Shown in pieces: positions 48,647 through 58,111 of a DNA stretch of 64,000 nt (the first letter of the stretch is position 1; each line of letters begins with the position of its first letter). Source of the DNA: Synechocystis sp. PCC 7338. Lineage in GTDB: Bacteria; Cyanobacteriota; Cyanobacteriia; Cyanobacteriales; Microcystaceae. The stretch spans positions 1,287,488-1,351,487 of the forward strand of contig NZ_CP054306.1 of assembly GCF_018282115.1 (NCBI RefSeq). The letters run 5' to 3'. Both the position numbers and the translations under genes were made by a program. The notes beneath the pieces were generated by a model, which was not told where the DNA came from, did no database searches, and saw nothing but the letters and a program-made list of their open reading frames with translations.

Positions 48647-49600
48647 TTAGCGCCAAATTTTCTTCAATACTAGGGCCGGTTTCACATCCGCTTCCTTGCC
48701 GCTGGGCACCTGTAAGCCAATGAATTTTTCTTGGTTCGGGGGAATAATGCGGGCCGCCGGGGTTTTACCCAAAATCGCAACGGTGTAAGTTCCCACGGCG
48801 ATCGCCAAATGCATGGGAATTCCTTCCGTGCAAACCACCAAGTTAGCCCCCGCCAGTAGAGCCGCCATTTTACCCACATCCCCTGGACGTACGGCGATTG
48901 CCCCTGGATTGTGATTCTGCATGGCCTGCACCCAGCCCGTATCCTCCGCTGGAGGGATCAGCACAATTTTTAATCCCGGTTGTTTTTGCTTAATGTCTTC
49001 GATGATTTCATGCCACTGGGCAATGGGATAAGGAAAATCCCCCGTGTCCGGTTGACGTATGGCCCCGCCATTAAGCACCACATAGCCCCCATTTCCCAGA
49101 TCTAACTTTTTCTGGGTTGCTTCCATCCACTCAATGTCCGCCTTGGGCAGAGTAATCTGTAAAGGAGGACAGGGTCGATTGATACCAAAGCCTTGGGTCA
49201 AATCATGGAAAAGGAAAGGAACATATTGATCCGGCTTAAAAGGGACTGTCGATGACAAAAAGAAACTTGCACTGCCCTGATAACCCACCCGCTGGGGAAT
49301 GCCATTCAGCCAAAGAAGTAACTCGATTGTCCATTGTCGGGCCACCGTTACTACTGCCTCGTACTCCCGGTCACGAATAACGCCCAACAAATTTAAAAAG
49401 TCCGCTAGGCCATTACGGTCCCGATAGTCGAAGGCCAACACCTCATTAACCTGAGCGCATACCCTGTAGGCCGACTTGGCCCTAGGTTCCACAATTACGT
49501 CAATCGTCGCCTGGGGATACTGCGCCTTGAGGGTGGCAAGGGTCGGGAAAAACAGAATTTGCTCAGAGATTCCACCGGGGACAAGGGCTAGGATGCGCAT
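48647..49600 (-). CDS. Glycosyltransferase family 9 (heptosyltransferase-like)
   Basis: 317 residues with two Rossmann-like halves: MRILALVPGGISEQILFFPTLATLKAQYP at the N-terminus and, in the C-terminal half, VVLNGGAIRQPDTGDFPYPIAQWHEII, LKIVLIPP and ALLAGANLVVCTEGIPMHLAIAVGT. The last element replaces the usual SGPxH of ADP-heptose transferases with TEGIPMH. Its role is probably in envelope glycan synthesis; cyanobacterial LPS often lacks heptose, so the sugar is unclear. Confidence 0.88.
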   Translation of the reverse strand: MRILALVPGGISEQILFFPTLATLKAQYPQATIDVIVEPRAKSAYRVCAQVNEVLAFDYRDRNGLADFLNLLGVIRDREYEAVVTVARQWTIELLLWLNGIPQRVGYQGSASFFLSSTVPFKPDQYVPFLFHDLTQGFGINRPCPPLQITLPKADIEWMEATQKKLDLGNGGYVVLNGGAIRQPDTGDFPYPIAQWHEIIEDIKQKQPGLKIVLIPPAEDTGWVQAMQNHNPGAIAVRPGDVGKMAALLAGANLVVCTEGIPMHLAIAVGTYTVAILGKTPAARIIPPNQEKFIGLQVPSGKEADVKPALVLKKIWR

Positions 49601-49900
49601 TATTCAAAAGCTGAAACAGCAGCAAAGGGCGTTTTAATCAGATTCACTATAGCAACTTTTTTGCCAATCCCAGCCCCACCAATGTCAGCAATATCTATGA
49701 CAATTAACAAGGAGAGCTCTCCCTTGCCGTAAAACTTCCATGGCGATGATTTTCTCTGGATGATCAAACGCCTATGCCCGCCGCAGTTCACGTTCTGACC
49801 CTACGACTGATACCAGAAGGGCATACTAGGCCCCTATGGCAGTGAGCATGTTGGGAATAATATTGGGATGGTGGGGTTGGTCTGGGGACACAGGCAGTAT
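49601..49900. other. Intergenic region, nothing recognised
   Basis: About 300 bp between minus-strand genes, with no coding frame of convincing character and no clear RNA structure seen. Confidence 0.4.
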
Positions 49901-50860
49901 CTAGGCGATCGATAGGTTCAACGCTGGCCCCATTGGGACAATTCCTGTGGGGTTAATGGTTAGATGACTTTCGTAGTAATGGCCCTTGATATGTTGAAAA
50001 TTAACCGTCTCAGCGATGCCCGGTTGCTGGTATAAATCCCGTAGATAACGCCACAGATTAGGATAGTCCTGAATCCGCCGCAAGTTGCATTTGAAATGCC
50101 CCACATAGGCCACATCAAAACGAATCAAAGTGGTAAATAAACGCCAATCTGCTTCCGTAATTTCGTCCCCTGTTAAATATTGATGCCCCTTTAAAATTCC
50201 TTCTAACCAATCCAAGCTTTCAAATAACGGGGCGATCGCCTCTTCATAGGCGGTTTGGGTGGTGGCAAACCCACATTTATAAACGCCATTGTTAACAGTG
50301 TGATAAATCCGGTCATTGAGGGCATCAATTTCGGCACGGAGAGCTTCGGGATAATAATCCCCAGGCTTTGCCCCCAGCTCATCAAAGGCGCTGTTAAAAA
50401 TCCTGATAATTTCCGACGATTCGTTATTAACAATGGTCTGAGTCTCTTTATCCCACAGGATTGGCACTGTCACCCGACCACTATATTGAGCATCTGCCTG
50501 GGTATAGATTTGGTAAAGATACTCTGCATTAAATAATGGATCGGACACTACCCCAGGGCCAGAGGCAAACGTCCATCCTTTTTCTTTCATCAACCAATGG
50601 ACAATGGAAACATCGATTATTCCATCCAATCCCTTTAATTTACGGAAAATTAGGGTACGGTGGGCCCAAGGACAGGCTAGGGAAACATAAAGATGATAGC
50701 GTCCTGCTTCTGCTTTGAAACCAGCATTACCTGTGGGGCCAGGCGATCCATCGAGGGTAATCCAATGGCGAAATTGGGAGTCTTGCCGCACAAATCGGCC
50801 CCCTGTACTTTCGGTATCGTACCACTGATCCTGCCAAATGCCGTTGACGAGTAAGCCCAT
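49901..50860 (-). CDS. Glutathionyl-hydroquinone reductase (Xi-class GST)
   Basis: 319 residues, ECM4/YqjG family. The catalytic cysteine is Cys63 in VSLACPWAHRTL. Other hallmarks are the N-terminal GRFVRQDSQFRHWIT, VPILWDKETQTIVNNESSEIIRI, and the GST C-domain QYLTGDEITEADWRLFTTLIRFD. The enzyme reduces glutathionyl-hydroquinones with glutathione in the cytoplasm. A PCC 6803 protein of this type has been studied (from memory). Confidence 0.95.
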   Translation of the reverse strand: MGLLVNGIWQDQWYDTESTGGRFVRQDSQFRHWITLDGSPGPTGNAGFKAEAGRYHLYVSLACPWAHRTLIFRKLKGLDGIIDVSIVHWLMKEKGWTFASGPGVVSDPLFNAEYLYQIYTQADAQYSGRVTVPILWDKETQTIVNNESSEIIRIFNSAFDELGAKPGDYYPEALRAEIDALNDRIYHTVNNGVYKCGFATTQTAYEEAIAPLFESLDWLEGILKGHQYLTGDEITEADWRLFTTLIRFDVAYVGHFKCNLRRIQDYPNLWRYLRDLYQQPGIAETVNFQHIKGHYYESHLTINPTGIVPMGPALNLSIA

Positions 50861-51207
50861 AATGTCCTTTCACTGAAGATTGCCGTTGTCTCATTATGAA
50901 AGTTACCGCTTGCTTTGGCTAACGCAACTGGCGATCACCATCCCATCCCTCTATTGATTATTGGGATTTTGGAAGGGATATTTTGAAGATGGGCTACGCT
51001 ACTACGAGATCGGCGATCAAACTAATTCTTATAATCTATTTGGTAAAAAAAGATAGCAGTTTTCAGTCAAATAAAGTACATCAAGAGATTTAAAAATTAA
51101 GCATTACAGCCTTTTATGGTCGAACTTGTTTGTGTCAACATCCCTATATGTACTCCATCAAGTTTTGGTGCTATTACAACTCATAGCATTTTTGGAGGTT
51201 TTTTATA

Positions 51208-51669
51208 ATGAGAAGAAATGTAAAAATAACTTTTTATGAAATCATAAATTGTGGCTATTATGCTGGAGATGAAAGTCTAAAGTTTGGTGATATACATACT
51301 ATTTTAGATGATATTTATAGTTTTGCTCATAATGATAGTGTGTTTTTAGCTCATACCAGAACTTTTGACGAATCTCGCTTTAGCGATATTGATGCGATAT
51401 ACTGTTGTGATCTGTACAGAAATGATTCAAATGAAGATTATATTTTAGTGACATGATAAAACACTTACACTACAACAAACGGTAATATAGCATCAATTAA
51501 TGGGCAAGGATAAGTCGGAGATTCTGATATTAATTTAACTGAAATACCTGATGGTTATATACCTGGTTATCCCACATATTTTTGGTTTATTCCTAACAGA
51601 AATTGCTTTGTAATTATCCAGCTAGATTTATTTGGGCATAACGGCCATCGTAATATGAAAAGATACTTT
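51208..51669 (+). pseudogene. Decayed gene with three in-frame stops
   Basis: ATG 51208 follows GGAGG. The first 82 codons are open (start MRRNVKITFYEIINCGYYAG), then TGA and TAA occur at 51454-51459 and TAA at 51511-51513. The same frame nevertheless goes on with clearly protein-like sequence: NGNIASINGQG, VGDSDINLTEIPDGYIPGYP and TYFWFIPNRNCFVIIQLD, up to about 51669. There the truncated kinase fragment of the opposite strand begins. I recall similar uncharacterised proteins in accessory regions of other bacteria but cannot name the family. The DNA is AT-rich. Confidence 0.7.
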
Positions 51670-52104
51670 CAATGCCTGGATTTTTGCTTCATTAAAAACT
51701 CCCTGATTTTCCAGCTCTTGGGCTAAATTTTCCCCTTCTACGTATTCCTGCACTAAATATTGGCGTTGGTCATCAGCAATAAAATAGGCGAATAATTCTG
51801 GTATTTGGTTATGGTTACCTAAATTGTCCAGGCGTTTTGCCTCCTCTTTGAATAACTCCGCTGCCTTGCCCAGAGAACCCGTTTCCTGACCCTGGGGAAA
51901 AAACTGCTTAATTACACAACGGGGCTGGGATGGCTTATCCAAATCTACCGCCAAGAAAGTTGTGCCAAATCCCCCTTGGCCAATCAATTTCAATGCCTGG
52001 TAGCGATCCTTAAGCCAAAGCTTTTGCCCGCACTTTTGACAAAATCGGTGGTTTGCGAGGTTAATAGCCAGACAATTGGGATTTAAACATTGACTCTGAT
52101 TCAT
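51628..52104 (-). pseudogene. Truncated Ser/Thr protein kinase with N-terminal zinc ribbon
   Basis: 158 codons. A four-Cys ribbon (CLNPNC ... CQKCG, residues 6-25) is followed by the kinase N-lobe: glycine loop LIGQGGFGTTF, catalytic Lys in CVIKQF, and hinge YLVQEYVEGENLAQEL. The frame leaves kinase sequence after about residue 145 (KIQAL) and ends 13 codons later, before the catalytic HRD loop. The rest of the gene is not in the window, so this is a remnant that cannot phosphorylate. Kinase-derived sequence corresponds to 51670-52104. Confidence 0.85.
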
Positions 52105-52198
52105 GGCATCAAGAGGATGGTAGTCTTGGGCAAAAGTAGTGTTACTAAAATTTATATCGTTTATTATTACTACTCTAATAAACGACTTTAGATTGAGA

Positions 52199-52333
52199 TC
52201 ATTGCCACTTTGCCAAAGTTATCTCCAATAACACGGCATAAATGGGTTTACCTCCCAGGATCTCTGCTGTCACATTGGATACCAAGCAAATAACCAACAG
52301 GGAGACAAAAATTACACCGATCGCCAAGCAAGA
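52199..52333 (-). pseudogene. Probable C-terminal remnant of a ClC chloride channel
   Basis: A 44-codon open stretch ending at TGA (52199-52201) reads AIGVIFVSLLVICLVSN then VTAEILGGKPIYAVLLE. A hydrophobic helix followed by LGGKPIYxxLL is typical of the end of ClC channel membrane domains. The same frame is closed by TAA just upstream, so only the tail is left. Confidence 0.45.
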
Positions 52334-52473
52334 TTAGCAGTGTCCAAAACCTCTAGTAACGCACAATGGATTAAAGCACATCAAGAATGAATTGGGATGG
52401 GCAGATTTTAGAATAATGGACTATTCGAGAATAGAGAAATGGAGAGAAATAGTGATGAGTGTATATTTGATGG

Positions 52474-52584
52474 TTAGTCTTGAAAGTCTTTGATATTCGA
52501 GGCTACGATCGCCGCATTGGCATTCATGGCGCAGTCAATCATCAAATCGTCTTCGTTGCACCAACTACAGAGTCTAAATTTTAG
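52474..52584 (-). pseudogene. Probable PIN-domain toxin C-terminal remnant
   Basis: The 36-codon stretch includes NEDDLMIDCAMNANAAIVAS then NIKDFQD before TAA. The pattern acidic-D-D-L ... C-A ... A-x-I-V ... N-x-K-D-F matches the catalytic core of PIN-domain toxins (VapC/PIN_3-like). The N-terminal half is absent. Confidence 0.5.
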
Positions 52585-52593
52585 CTATCGAAC

Positions 52594-54894
52594 TTAAGTT
52601 TTTTCGAGTAACTGAGCAAAGTTCAAATCCTCTGATGCGAGAACAAAGAGAGTAGGGGGAAGATGCTGGGTACGCCCATGGAGTTGTTGATAATAGTTTG
52701 CATAGGAACGCTCCGGGGAAGAAATATCAGAGGAATTAGCAAACATTGGGTCATCGGGTCTGGCTAGCCCAAGTAAAACAAAGTCTGCATCCTGGGACGA
52801 TGCCAAGAGAATGTCGGCAAAGGGCTTACCCTCAGCGTTGATGATTTGAGGTGTGGCTCCGATGCGTAAACGTTGAACCAAGGCAACCAAGTTGGACTGA
52901 GCTGATTGCATGGCGTTGAGATCCGGTACGACTAGCTTCAGGCAAATTTCTGTGTTGTGCCACTGCCAACTATTGCGGAGGAGATAGGCCAAAATCAGCA
53001 TTAAGCCACCATTGGACTGTAGTCCCCCCCACCAGACATCGATCCGTTTGCGCGCGTGACGTTTGTCAGGGGGTACTAGGACACTTTCTAGGGGAAATTT
53101 TTCCGATCGCCGATGGTTGGTTCCATCCCGCAAAATGATAACGTTGCGTTGACTGTGGTGACAGAAGGTTAAAAATTGACAATAGCGGTCTATTTGTAAT
53201 TCATCGGGATGGCCAATTAGTACGGTATTAGGAATCAGGGGGCCAAGGCCATAGGTTTCCACCAATTGTTCCATGCCTTCATAGAGGTCGGGGGCAGTTT
53301 TCACCCGAAAAAAAGCTTGGATATTAGCCTGGTCTAGGTCTTCCTGGGCGATCGCCGTCAGGTTATCTTGTCGTTGGGGATTGCTAACATCAAGGGGCAA
53401 AATATTAAAAATTGAGACCAAGCCCCGGTTATGGGTCAATGCCGCCGCTAGTTCGACTAAATGCCAGCGTTTAAGATGATTACCGGCAAATACCAACAGG
53501 TGGGGTCGCCAATTTTTGGGGTCCGGGATGGTGGTCATATTCATCAGCCCACTCCGCACCAAGGTCATCCACATACCTTGGCGTACATCCCCCCAGGTGC
53601 AGGCCAATTCCTGCCGTTCTAGCCATAAATAAACTCCCAGGACAACCACTGCGGCCAAAATGGTGGCGGTGACATTAATCAAAAACATGACCCCAATACA
53701 GCCCACTGCTCCTGCCAGGGAAAAACCCCAATGAACTTTAAAACTAGGGCGAAAAGAGGGACTTTGCAAAAAACCTTCCACCCCGGCGGCAATATTTAAC
53801 ACCATGTAAGTGGTCAAGAAAAACATGGTCAGAATGGGGGCCAAGAGATTCAAATCCCCAATGCCCACGGCGGCCAAAGCAATGCCCAACGTAAATAGGG
53901 TTCCTAGGCGGGGTTCATCCTCTGCCCCTTCCCCCCGGCCTAACCACCGTAGGGGAGAGGGAAGAATATTGTCCCGGGCCAAGGCTTGGAGAATGCGGGG
54001 GGCCCCCATGATGCTACCGATGGCACTGGAGAGGGTTGCGCCCCAAACCCCCAGTAAAACACTGTCTCCCCAGAGGGCAATGCGCCGCATCACTAAGGGA
54101 TCGTTCAATAACGTAATCGGATCAGCCCGGAAATAAAGAATGACAGGAATGATTAAATAAATGCCGTACCCCGTGACAATCGCCGCTAAGGTGCCCCAGG
54201 GAATGGATCTTTGGGGATCCCGCAAGTCTCCCGACATATTGACCCCCGCCATGATGCCGGTGACCGCTGGAAAAAATACCGCTAATACGGCCCAAAATCC
54301 AGCACTGTGGGGTTGAACTTCTACGGTGCCTGTATAGGGGCCCGCCGCATGGCCAAACACTAAACACAGTAGCGATACGGCGATCGCCGCCATGATTACA
54401 TATTGGGCCCGGATGGCAATCTGAGCAGATTTTAAAGCTAGTAGGGTCACCCCGACGGTGGTAACGGCGGCCACTAACGTCAAATTCCAACCCGGCATCA
54501 CCCGCACCACACTTTCCGCAAAGCCTAGGGTGTATAAAGCCACGGAAAAAGCTTGGGCAAAATACAGGGGAACCCCCACTGCACCGCCAGTTTCAATACC
54601 CAGGGAACGACTAATCATGTAGTAAGCTCCCCCGGCCTTAACCACTTGATCGGTGGCGATCGCCGCAATGGACAGTCCGGTCAAAAAGGTAATGGCGGTG
54701 GACAGGGTCACAATTAGCAAAGTTTGCCATAGACCCACCTGGCCCAGTACCCAACCAAAGCGTAAATACATGATCACGCCGAGGATGGTCAAAATCGACG
54801 GGGTAAAAACCCCACCAAAAGTACCCAATCCAGTTTTGGCAACACTGGATTTGTTATCGACGCTGGAACTGGATAGAGAAGTGTTTTGTGACAT
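52594..54894 (-). CDS. SLC12-like cation-chloride cotransporter / APC permease
   Basis: 766 residues. Twelve hydrophobic segments fill about residues 25-440, beginning GTFGGVFTPSILTILGVIMYLRFGWVLGQVG, with VKAGGAYYMISRSLGIETGGAVGVPLYFAQ and FFPAVTGIMAGVNMSGDLRDPQRSIPWG, all classical SLC12 signatures. A soluble C-terminal region of about 300 residues (HLLVFAGNHLKRWHLVEL onward) matches the SLC12 regulatory domain. It probably moves chloride with Na+ or K+, or amino acids; bacterial members are little studied. Confidence 0.93.
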   Translation of the reverse strand: MSQNTSLSSSSVDNKSSVAKTGLGTFGGVFTPSILTILGVIMYLRFGWVLGQVGLWQTLLIVTLSTAITFLTGLSIAAIATDQVVKAGGAYYMISRSLGIETGGAVGVPLYFAQAFSVALYTLGFAESVVRVMPGWNLTLVAAVTTVGVTLLALKSAQIAIRAQYVIMAAIAVSLLCLVFGHAAGPYTGTVEVQPHSAGFWAVLAVFFPAVTGIMAGVNMSGDLRDPQRSIPWGTLAAIVTGYGIYLIIPVILYFRADPITLLNDPLVMRRIALWGDSVLLGVWGATLSSAIGSIMGAPRILQALARDNILPSPLRWLGRGEGAEDEPRLGTLFTLGIALAAVGIGDLNLLAPILTMFFLTTYMVLNIAAGVEGFLQSPSFRPSFKVHWGFSLAGAVGCIGVMFLINVTATILAAVVVLGVYLWLERQELACTWGDVRQGMWMTLVRSGLMNMTTIPDPKNWRPHLLVFAGNHLKRWHLVELAAALTHNRGLVSIFNILPLDVSNPQRQDNLTAIAQEDLDQANIQAFFRVKTAPDLYEGMEQLVETYGLGPLIPNTVLIGHPDELQIDRYCQFLTFCHHSQRNVIILRDGTNHRRSEKFPLESVLVPPDKRHARKRIDVWWGGLQSNGGLMLILAYLLRNSWQWHNTEICLKLVVPDLNAMQSAQSNLVALVQRLRIGATPQIINAEGKPFADILLASSQDADFVLLGLARPDDPMFANSSDISSPERSYANYYQQLHGRTQHLPPTLFVLASEDLNFAQLLEKT

Positions 54895-55066
54895 TCATTA
54901 CCGCGAAAGCAAATTTAACCTAATTTTGGGATTTGACCATAGACGGGGAAACCATCTAAGGCGCAATCTTCTGCGGCGGGGCAGATGGTCACTGGTTGGA
55001 GCAAAATTAGGCACACCCGACTTAGGGTAACGTATACCCGTTTAAGAGCGCTTTTTGCCCTAACCT

Positions 55067-56050
55067 TTATGGCGCCAGTGGGCCAGATGCTGTTGTGCCA
55101 ATGGTAGATGCCTCGGTTGAACAAGGCTCCCCAGCACAGGGATTCACTTCCACAATCACATGGGCCAAAGAAGAAATATGGCTCAGTTGTTGTTTATAGT
55201 ATTCCGGGCTTTGGGGAAAGTGGGTGACCAAAGCAATGGTGGCGGCCAGATAATTCTCATTGAGATACCAAACATGGAGATCCGTGATGCGGTTATCGCT
55301 ATCAGTTTCCAGAGCGGTGAGAATTTCTAATTGAATTTTTTTGTCCACCGAACCATCGAGGAGAATGGCACTGGTGTCATTCACTAAGCCATAGGCCCAT
55401 CGGATAATCACCGCCGCTCCCACTAGCCCCATGGCCGCATCTAGCCAAATCCAGCCCCAAAATTTACCGGCCACTAGGGCAATGATGGCGAGGATAGAAG
55501 TTAGGGCATCGGCCAACACATGGAAATAGGCTGCCCGGAGATTATGGTCTTGATGGCCATGGTCATGGTCATGAGCATGGTGGTGATGGTCGTCATGATC
55601 TTGTAACAGCCAGGCGCTAGCAAGATTAACCAATAGTCCCAAAATGGCAACGGCGATCGCCTCGGAAAATTGAATGCCATGGGGGTGAAAAAAACGACCA
55701 ACGGACTCAAACGCCATCATAAAGGCAACTACCCCTAGGGCCACTGCACTGGCAAATCCTCCTAAGACACTAACTTTCCCTGTGCCATAGGTATATTGGG
55801 GATTGCTGGCATGGCGACGGGCATACTGATAGGCGAACAAAGTGATACCAAAGGCCGCAACATGGGTGGCCATGTGCCAACCGTCTGCCAATAGGGCCAT
55901 GGAGCCAAACACAGTGCCCGCAACGATTTCTGCCACCATGGTGACAGCGGTGAGCACTATAACAATTTTGGTATTTTTCTCGGCGTGGCTTTGGTGTTGG
56001 TTGGCAAAGTTATGGGAATGTTGCCAAGACTCTGGGGTGTAGAAATGCAT
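55067..56050 (-). CDS. dmeF: DmeF-type cation efflux protein (Co/Ni/Zn)
   Basis: 327 residues, CDF family. The N-terminus EKNTKIVIVLTAVTMVAEIVAGTVFGSMALLADGWHMATH, then YTYGTGKVSVLGGFASAVALG and HNLRAAYFHVLADALTSILAI, is the DmeF pattern. The metal-site residues HxxxD (WHMATH; HVLAD) are visible. A His-Asp rich cytoplasmic loop (about 151-168) lies between helices. It pumps divalent metal from the cytoplasm; DmeF proteins favour cobalt or nickel, but the ion here is inferred. Confidence 0.92.
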   Translation of the reverse strand: MHFYTPESWQHSHNFANQHQSHAEKNTKIVIVLTAVTMVAEIVAGTVFGSMALLADGWHMATHVAAFGITLFAYQYARRHASNPQYTYGTGKVSVLGGFASAVALGVVAFMMAFESVGRFFHPHGIQFSEAIAVAILGLLVNLASAWLLQDHDDHHHHAHDHDHGHQDHNLRAAYFHVLADALTSILAIIALVAGKFWGWIWLDAAMGLVGAAVIIRWAYGLVNDTSAILLDGSVDKKIQLEILTALETDSDNRITDLHVWYLNENYLAATIALVTHFPQSPEYYKQQLSHISSLAHVIVEVNPCAGEPCSTEASTIGTTASGPLAP

Positions 56051-56204
56051 AGTTAATCAACCCGGCTCAAGGTTAAGTCTGATTATGCCATGGAAAAAAG
56101 AGGGGATTTAATAGTCAATAAAATTGTTCTTTGTCTATCAAAGGGGAGAGAGAAGCCGCTTGATCGAGCCTTGCTCAGCAATAGATACAATGGATACGAG
56201 CCCA

Positions 56205-56290
56205 GAGTGGGTTTGACTGGTTCTTGGTTCCCCCAACCCTGGAGGAAAGCTGGATAACGCCCATTATTGTCGGAGCTTTGGTGGGTTGAC
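56205..56290. repeat. Dispersed intergenic repeat copy D
   Basis: TGTCGGAGCTTTGGTGGG (56269-56286), preceded by GGTTCCCCCAACCCTGGAGG, is related to the motif at 24209-24225 and, inverted, at 36279-36295. It lies just upstream of sufE. Confidence 0.35.
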
Positions 56291-56348
56291 CTGGGAGCCA
56301 GAATCAGACTTTGCCAACCGGTTCTCAATTATTTTTCCTAACTTTTCC

Positions 56349-56792
56349 ATGGCCAACGCTACTCTACCCCCTAACCTCGCGAAGATTGTCGAACGCTTTC
56401 AACGGCACACTGACCCCAAAAAACGTTATGAGCAGTTGCTGTGGTACGGCAAAAAGCTAGAGCCGATGCCGGAGGAGGGGAAAATTCCCGCCAATAAGGT
56501 GCAGGGCTGTGTTTCCCAGGTTTTTATCACCGCCGATCTCGAAGATGGCAAAGTCATCTACCAGGGGGATTCCGATGCCCAATTAGTTAAAGGTTTGGTG
56601 GCTTTGTTAATTCAAGGTTTGAACGGTTTAACCCCCCAGGAAATTGTCGAGTTAACACCGGATTTCATTGAAGCGACGGGTTTACAGGTTAGCTTGACCC
56701 CCAGTCGGGCCAATGGTTTTTACAACATTTTTAAGATGATGCAGACCAAGGCGATCGCCTTTCAGTTGGGCCAGTCCTATGGGGAAAGTTGA
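56349..56792 (+). CDS. sufE: SufE-family cysteine desulfurase sulfur acceptor
   Basis: 147 residues from MANATLPPNLAKIVERF; a longer frame from 56286 would include repeat-derived sequence. The sulfur-accepting cysteine is in NKVQGCVSQVFI (Cys near 50), and the helix LTPSRANGFYNIFKMM closes the fold. The protein takes sulfane sulfur from SufS for Fe-S cluster assembly in the cytoplasm. It overlaps the kinase gene by 14 nt. Confidence 0.95.
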   Translation: MANATLPPNLAKIVERFQRHTDPKKRYEQLLWYGKKLEPMPEEGKIPANKVQGCVSQVFITADLEDGKVIYQGDSDAQLVKGLVALLIQGLNGLTPQEIVELTPDFIEATGLQVSLTPSRANGFYNIFKMMQTKAIAFQLGQSYGES

Positions 56793-58056
56793 GAAGTCTA
56801 AATTTTTCCTTGGTTTAGACTTTGGTACATCCGGGGCCAGGGCGGCGGTAATTGATCAAAATAAAGAGTTAATTTGGCAGGAGAAAGTCCAGTTTACCCC
56901 GGTTCCCGGCTCCCAATTGGCTACCATCTGGCGGGAAGGTTTATTTCATCTTTTAGATCAAATTCCTGGTGAACTGAACAGTCAAATCCAGGCGATCGCC
57001 ATTGATGGCACTTCCTCCACTGTTTTGTTGTTGGATAGCCAGGGCAATTTTTTAATGGAGCCTCTTTTGTATAACGATGACCGGGGCAAGGAAGTTAAAC
57101 ATTTATTGTCACAAATAGCGCCGTCAGATTATTTAGTGCAAAGTGCCACCTCTAGCCTGGCTAAATTGCTTTGGTACTCCCAACAACCGGAGTTTGAACG
57201 AGCTAATTACTTTTGCCATCAAGCGGATTGGTTAGCAAGTTTGCTCCATGGTGGCAGACCCGTTAGTGACTATCACAATGCCCTCAAGCTGGGTTATGAC
57301 CCCGAAAATTTAACCTATCCTGATTGGTTAAAAAATGCCCCTTGGTTTACCCTTCTACCCCCAGTAGTTGCCCCCGGTAAAGCAATTTCTTGCCTATCTT
57401 CCAGCATCGCCAACGCAGAAAAATTCCCAAAAAATTGTTTAGTTTGTGCCGGTACTACGGACAGCATTGCTGCTTTTCTGGCCAGTGGCGCAACGCAACC
57501 GGGGGAAGCGGTCACTTCCCTAGGTTCCACTTTGGTGCTGAAGTTGTTGAGCGCCAAACCAGTCACGGATTTGGCCAGTGGTGTTTATAGCCATCGTTTG
57601 GGCAATTTATGGTTAACGGGGGGAGCTTCCAATACTGGGGGAGCGGTGTTGCAACACTTTTTTTCCCTGGAGCAGTTAAGGGAATTAAGCCCAAAAATTC
57701 ATCCCCATCAACCCAGTGGTTTAGATTACTATCCGCTTTTGCAACCGGGGGAAAGATTTCCCATTAATGACCCCAATTTGTTACCGAAACTGGAACCCAG
57801 GCCAGCGGATGATGTGACTTTTTTACAAGGTTTATTGGAAGGTTTAGCCCGCATTGAAGCCCAGGGTTATGAAAAGTTACAAAAGTTGGGAGCAACAACC
57901 TTAACAAAAGTGTTTACTGCTGGGGGAGGAGCACAGAATTTAACTTGGCAAACTATTCGGCAAAATTTGCTCCAGGTGCCGGTACAGAAATCCGTTCAGT
58001 CGGAAGCGGCTTATGGTTCTGCTTGTTTAGCCAGAAGTAGTCAGTCTTTGGAATGA
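56779..58056 (+). CDS. FGGY-family sugar kinase (SePSK/AtXK-1-like)
   Basis: 425 residues. The N-terminal domain begins LGLDFGTSGARAAVID, with catalytic-site IAIDGTSSTVLLLD and NDDRG; the C-terminal domain has VCAGTTDSIAAFLASGATQPGEAVTSLGSTLVLK and the ATP-site FTAGGGAQNLTW. The protein is close to the cyanobacterial/plant kinase group for which D-ribulose was reported as substrate; the true sugar here is not proven. It is translationally coupled to sufE. Confidence 0.92.
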   Translation: MGKVEKSKFFLGLDFGTSGARAAVIDQNKELIWQEKVQFTPVPGSQLATIWREGLFHLLDQIPGELNSQIQAIAIDGTSSTVLLLDSQGNFLMEPLLYNDDRGKEVKHLLSQIAPSDYLVQSATSSLAKLLWYSQQPEFERANYFCHQADWLASLLHGGRPVSDYHNALKLGYDPENLTYPDWLKNAPWFTLLPPVVAPGKAISCLSSSIANAEKFPKNCLVCAGTTDSIAAFLASGATQPGEAVTSLGSTLVLKLLSAKPVTDLASGVYSHRLGNLWLTGGASNTGGAVLQHFFSLEQLRELSPKIHPHQPSGLDYYPLLQPGERFPINDPNLLPKLEPRPADDVTFLQGLLEGLARIEAQGYEKLQKLGATTLTKVFTAGGGAQNLTWQTIRQNLLQVPVQKSVQSEAAYGSACLARSSQSLE

Positions 58057-58111
58057 AATTTCCCAAGGCGATCGCCATCCGAGACAGCAAATCGCCTTCA
58101 GTTTTAAGCTA

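Noticed and set aside
50958-51056. Short open stretch ending in FEDGLRYYEIGDQTNSYN ... TAG, possibly a gene tail
   Set aside because: Only 33 codons, no start, and no family recognised; could be a further remnant but cannot be supported.
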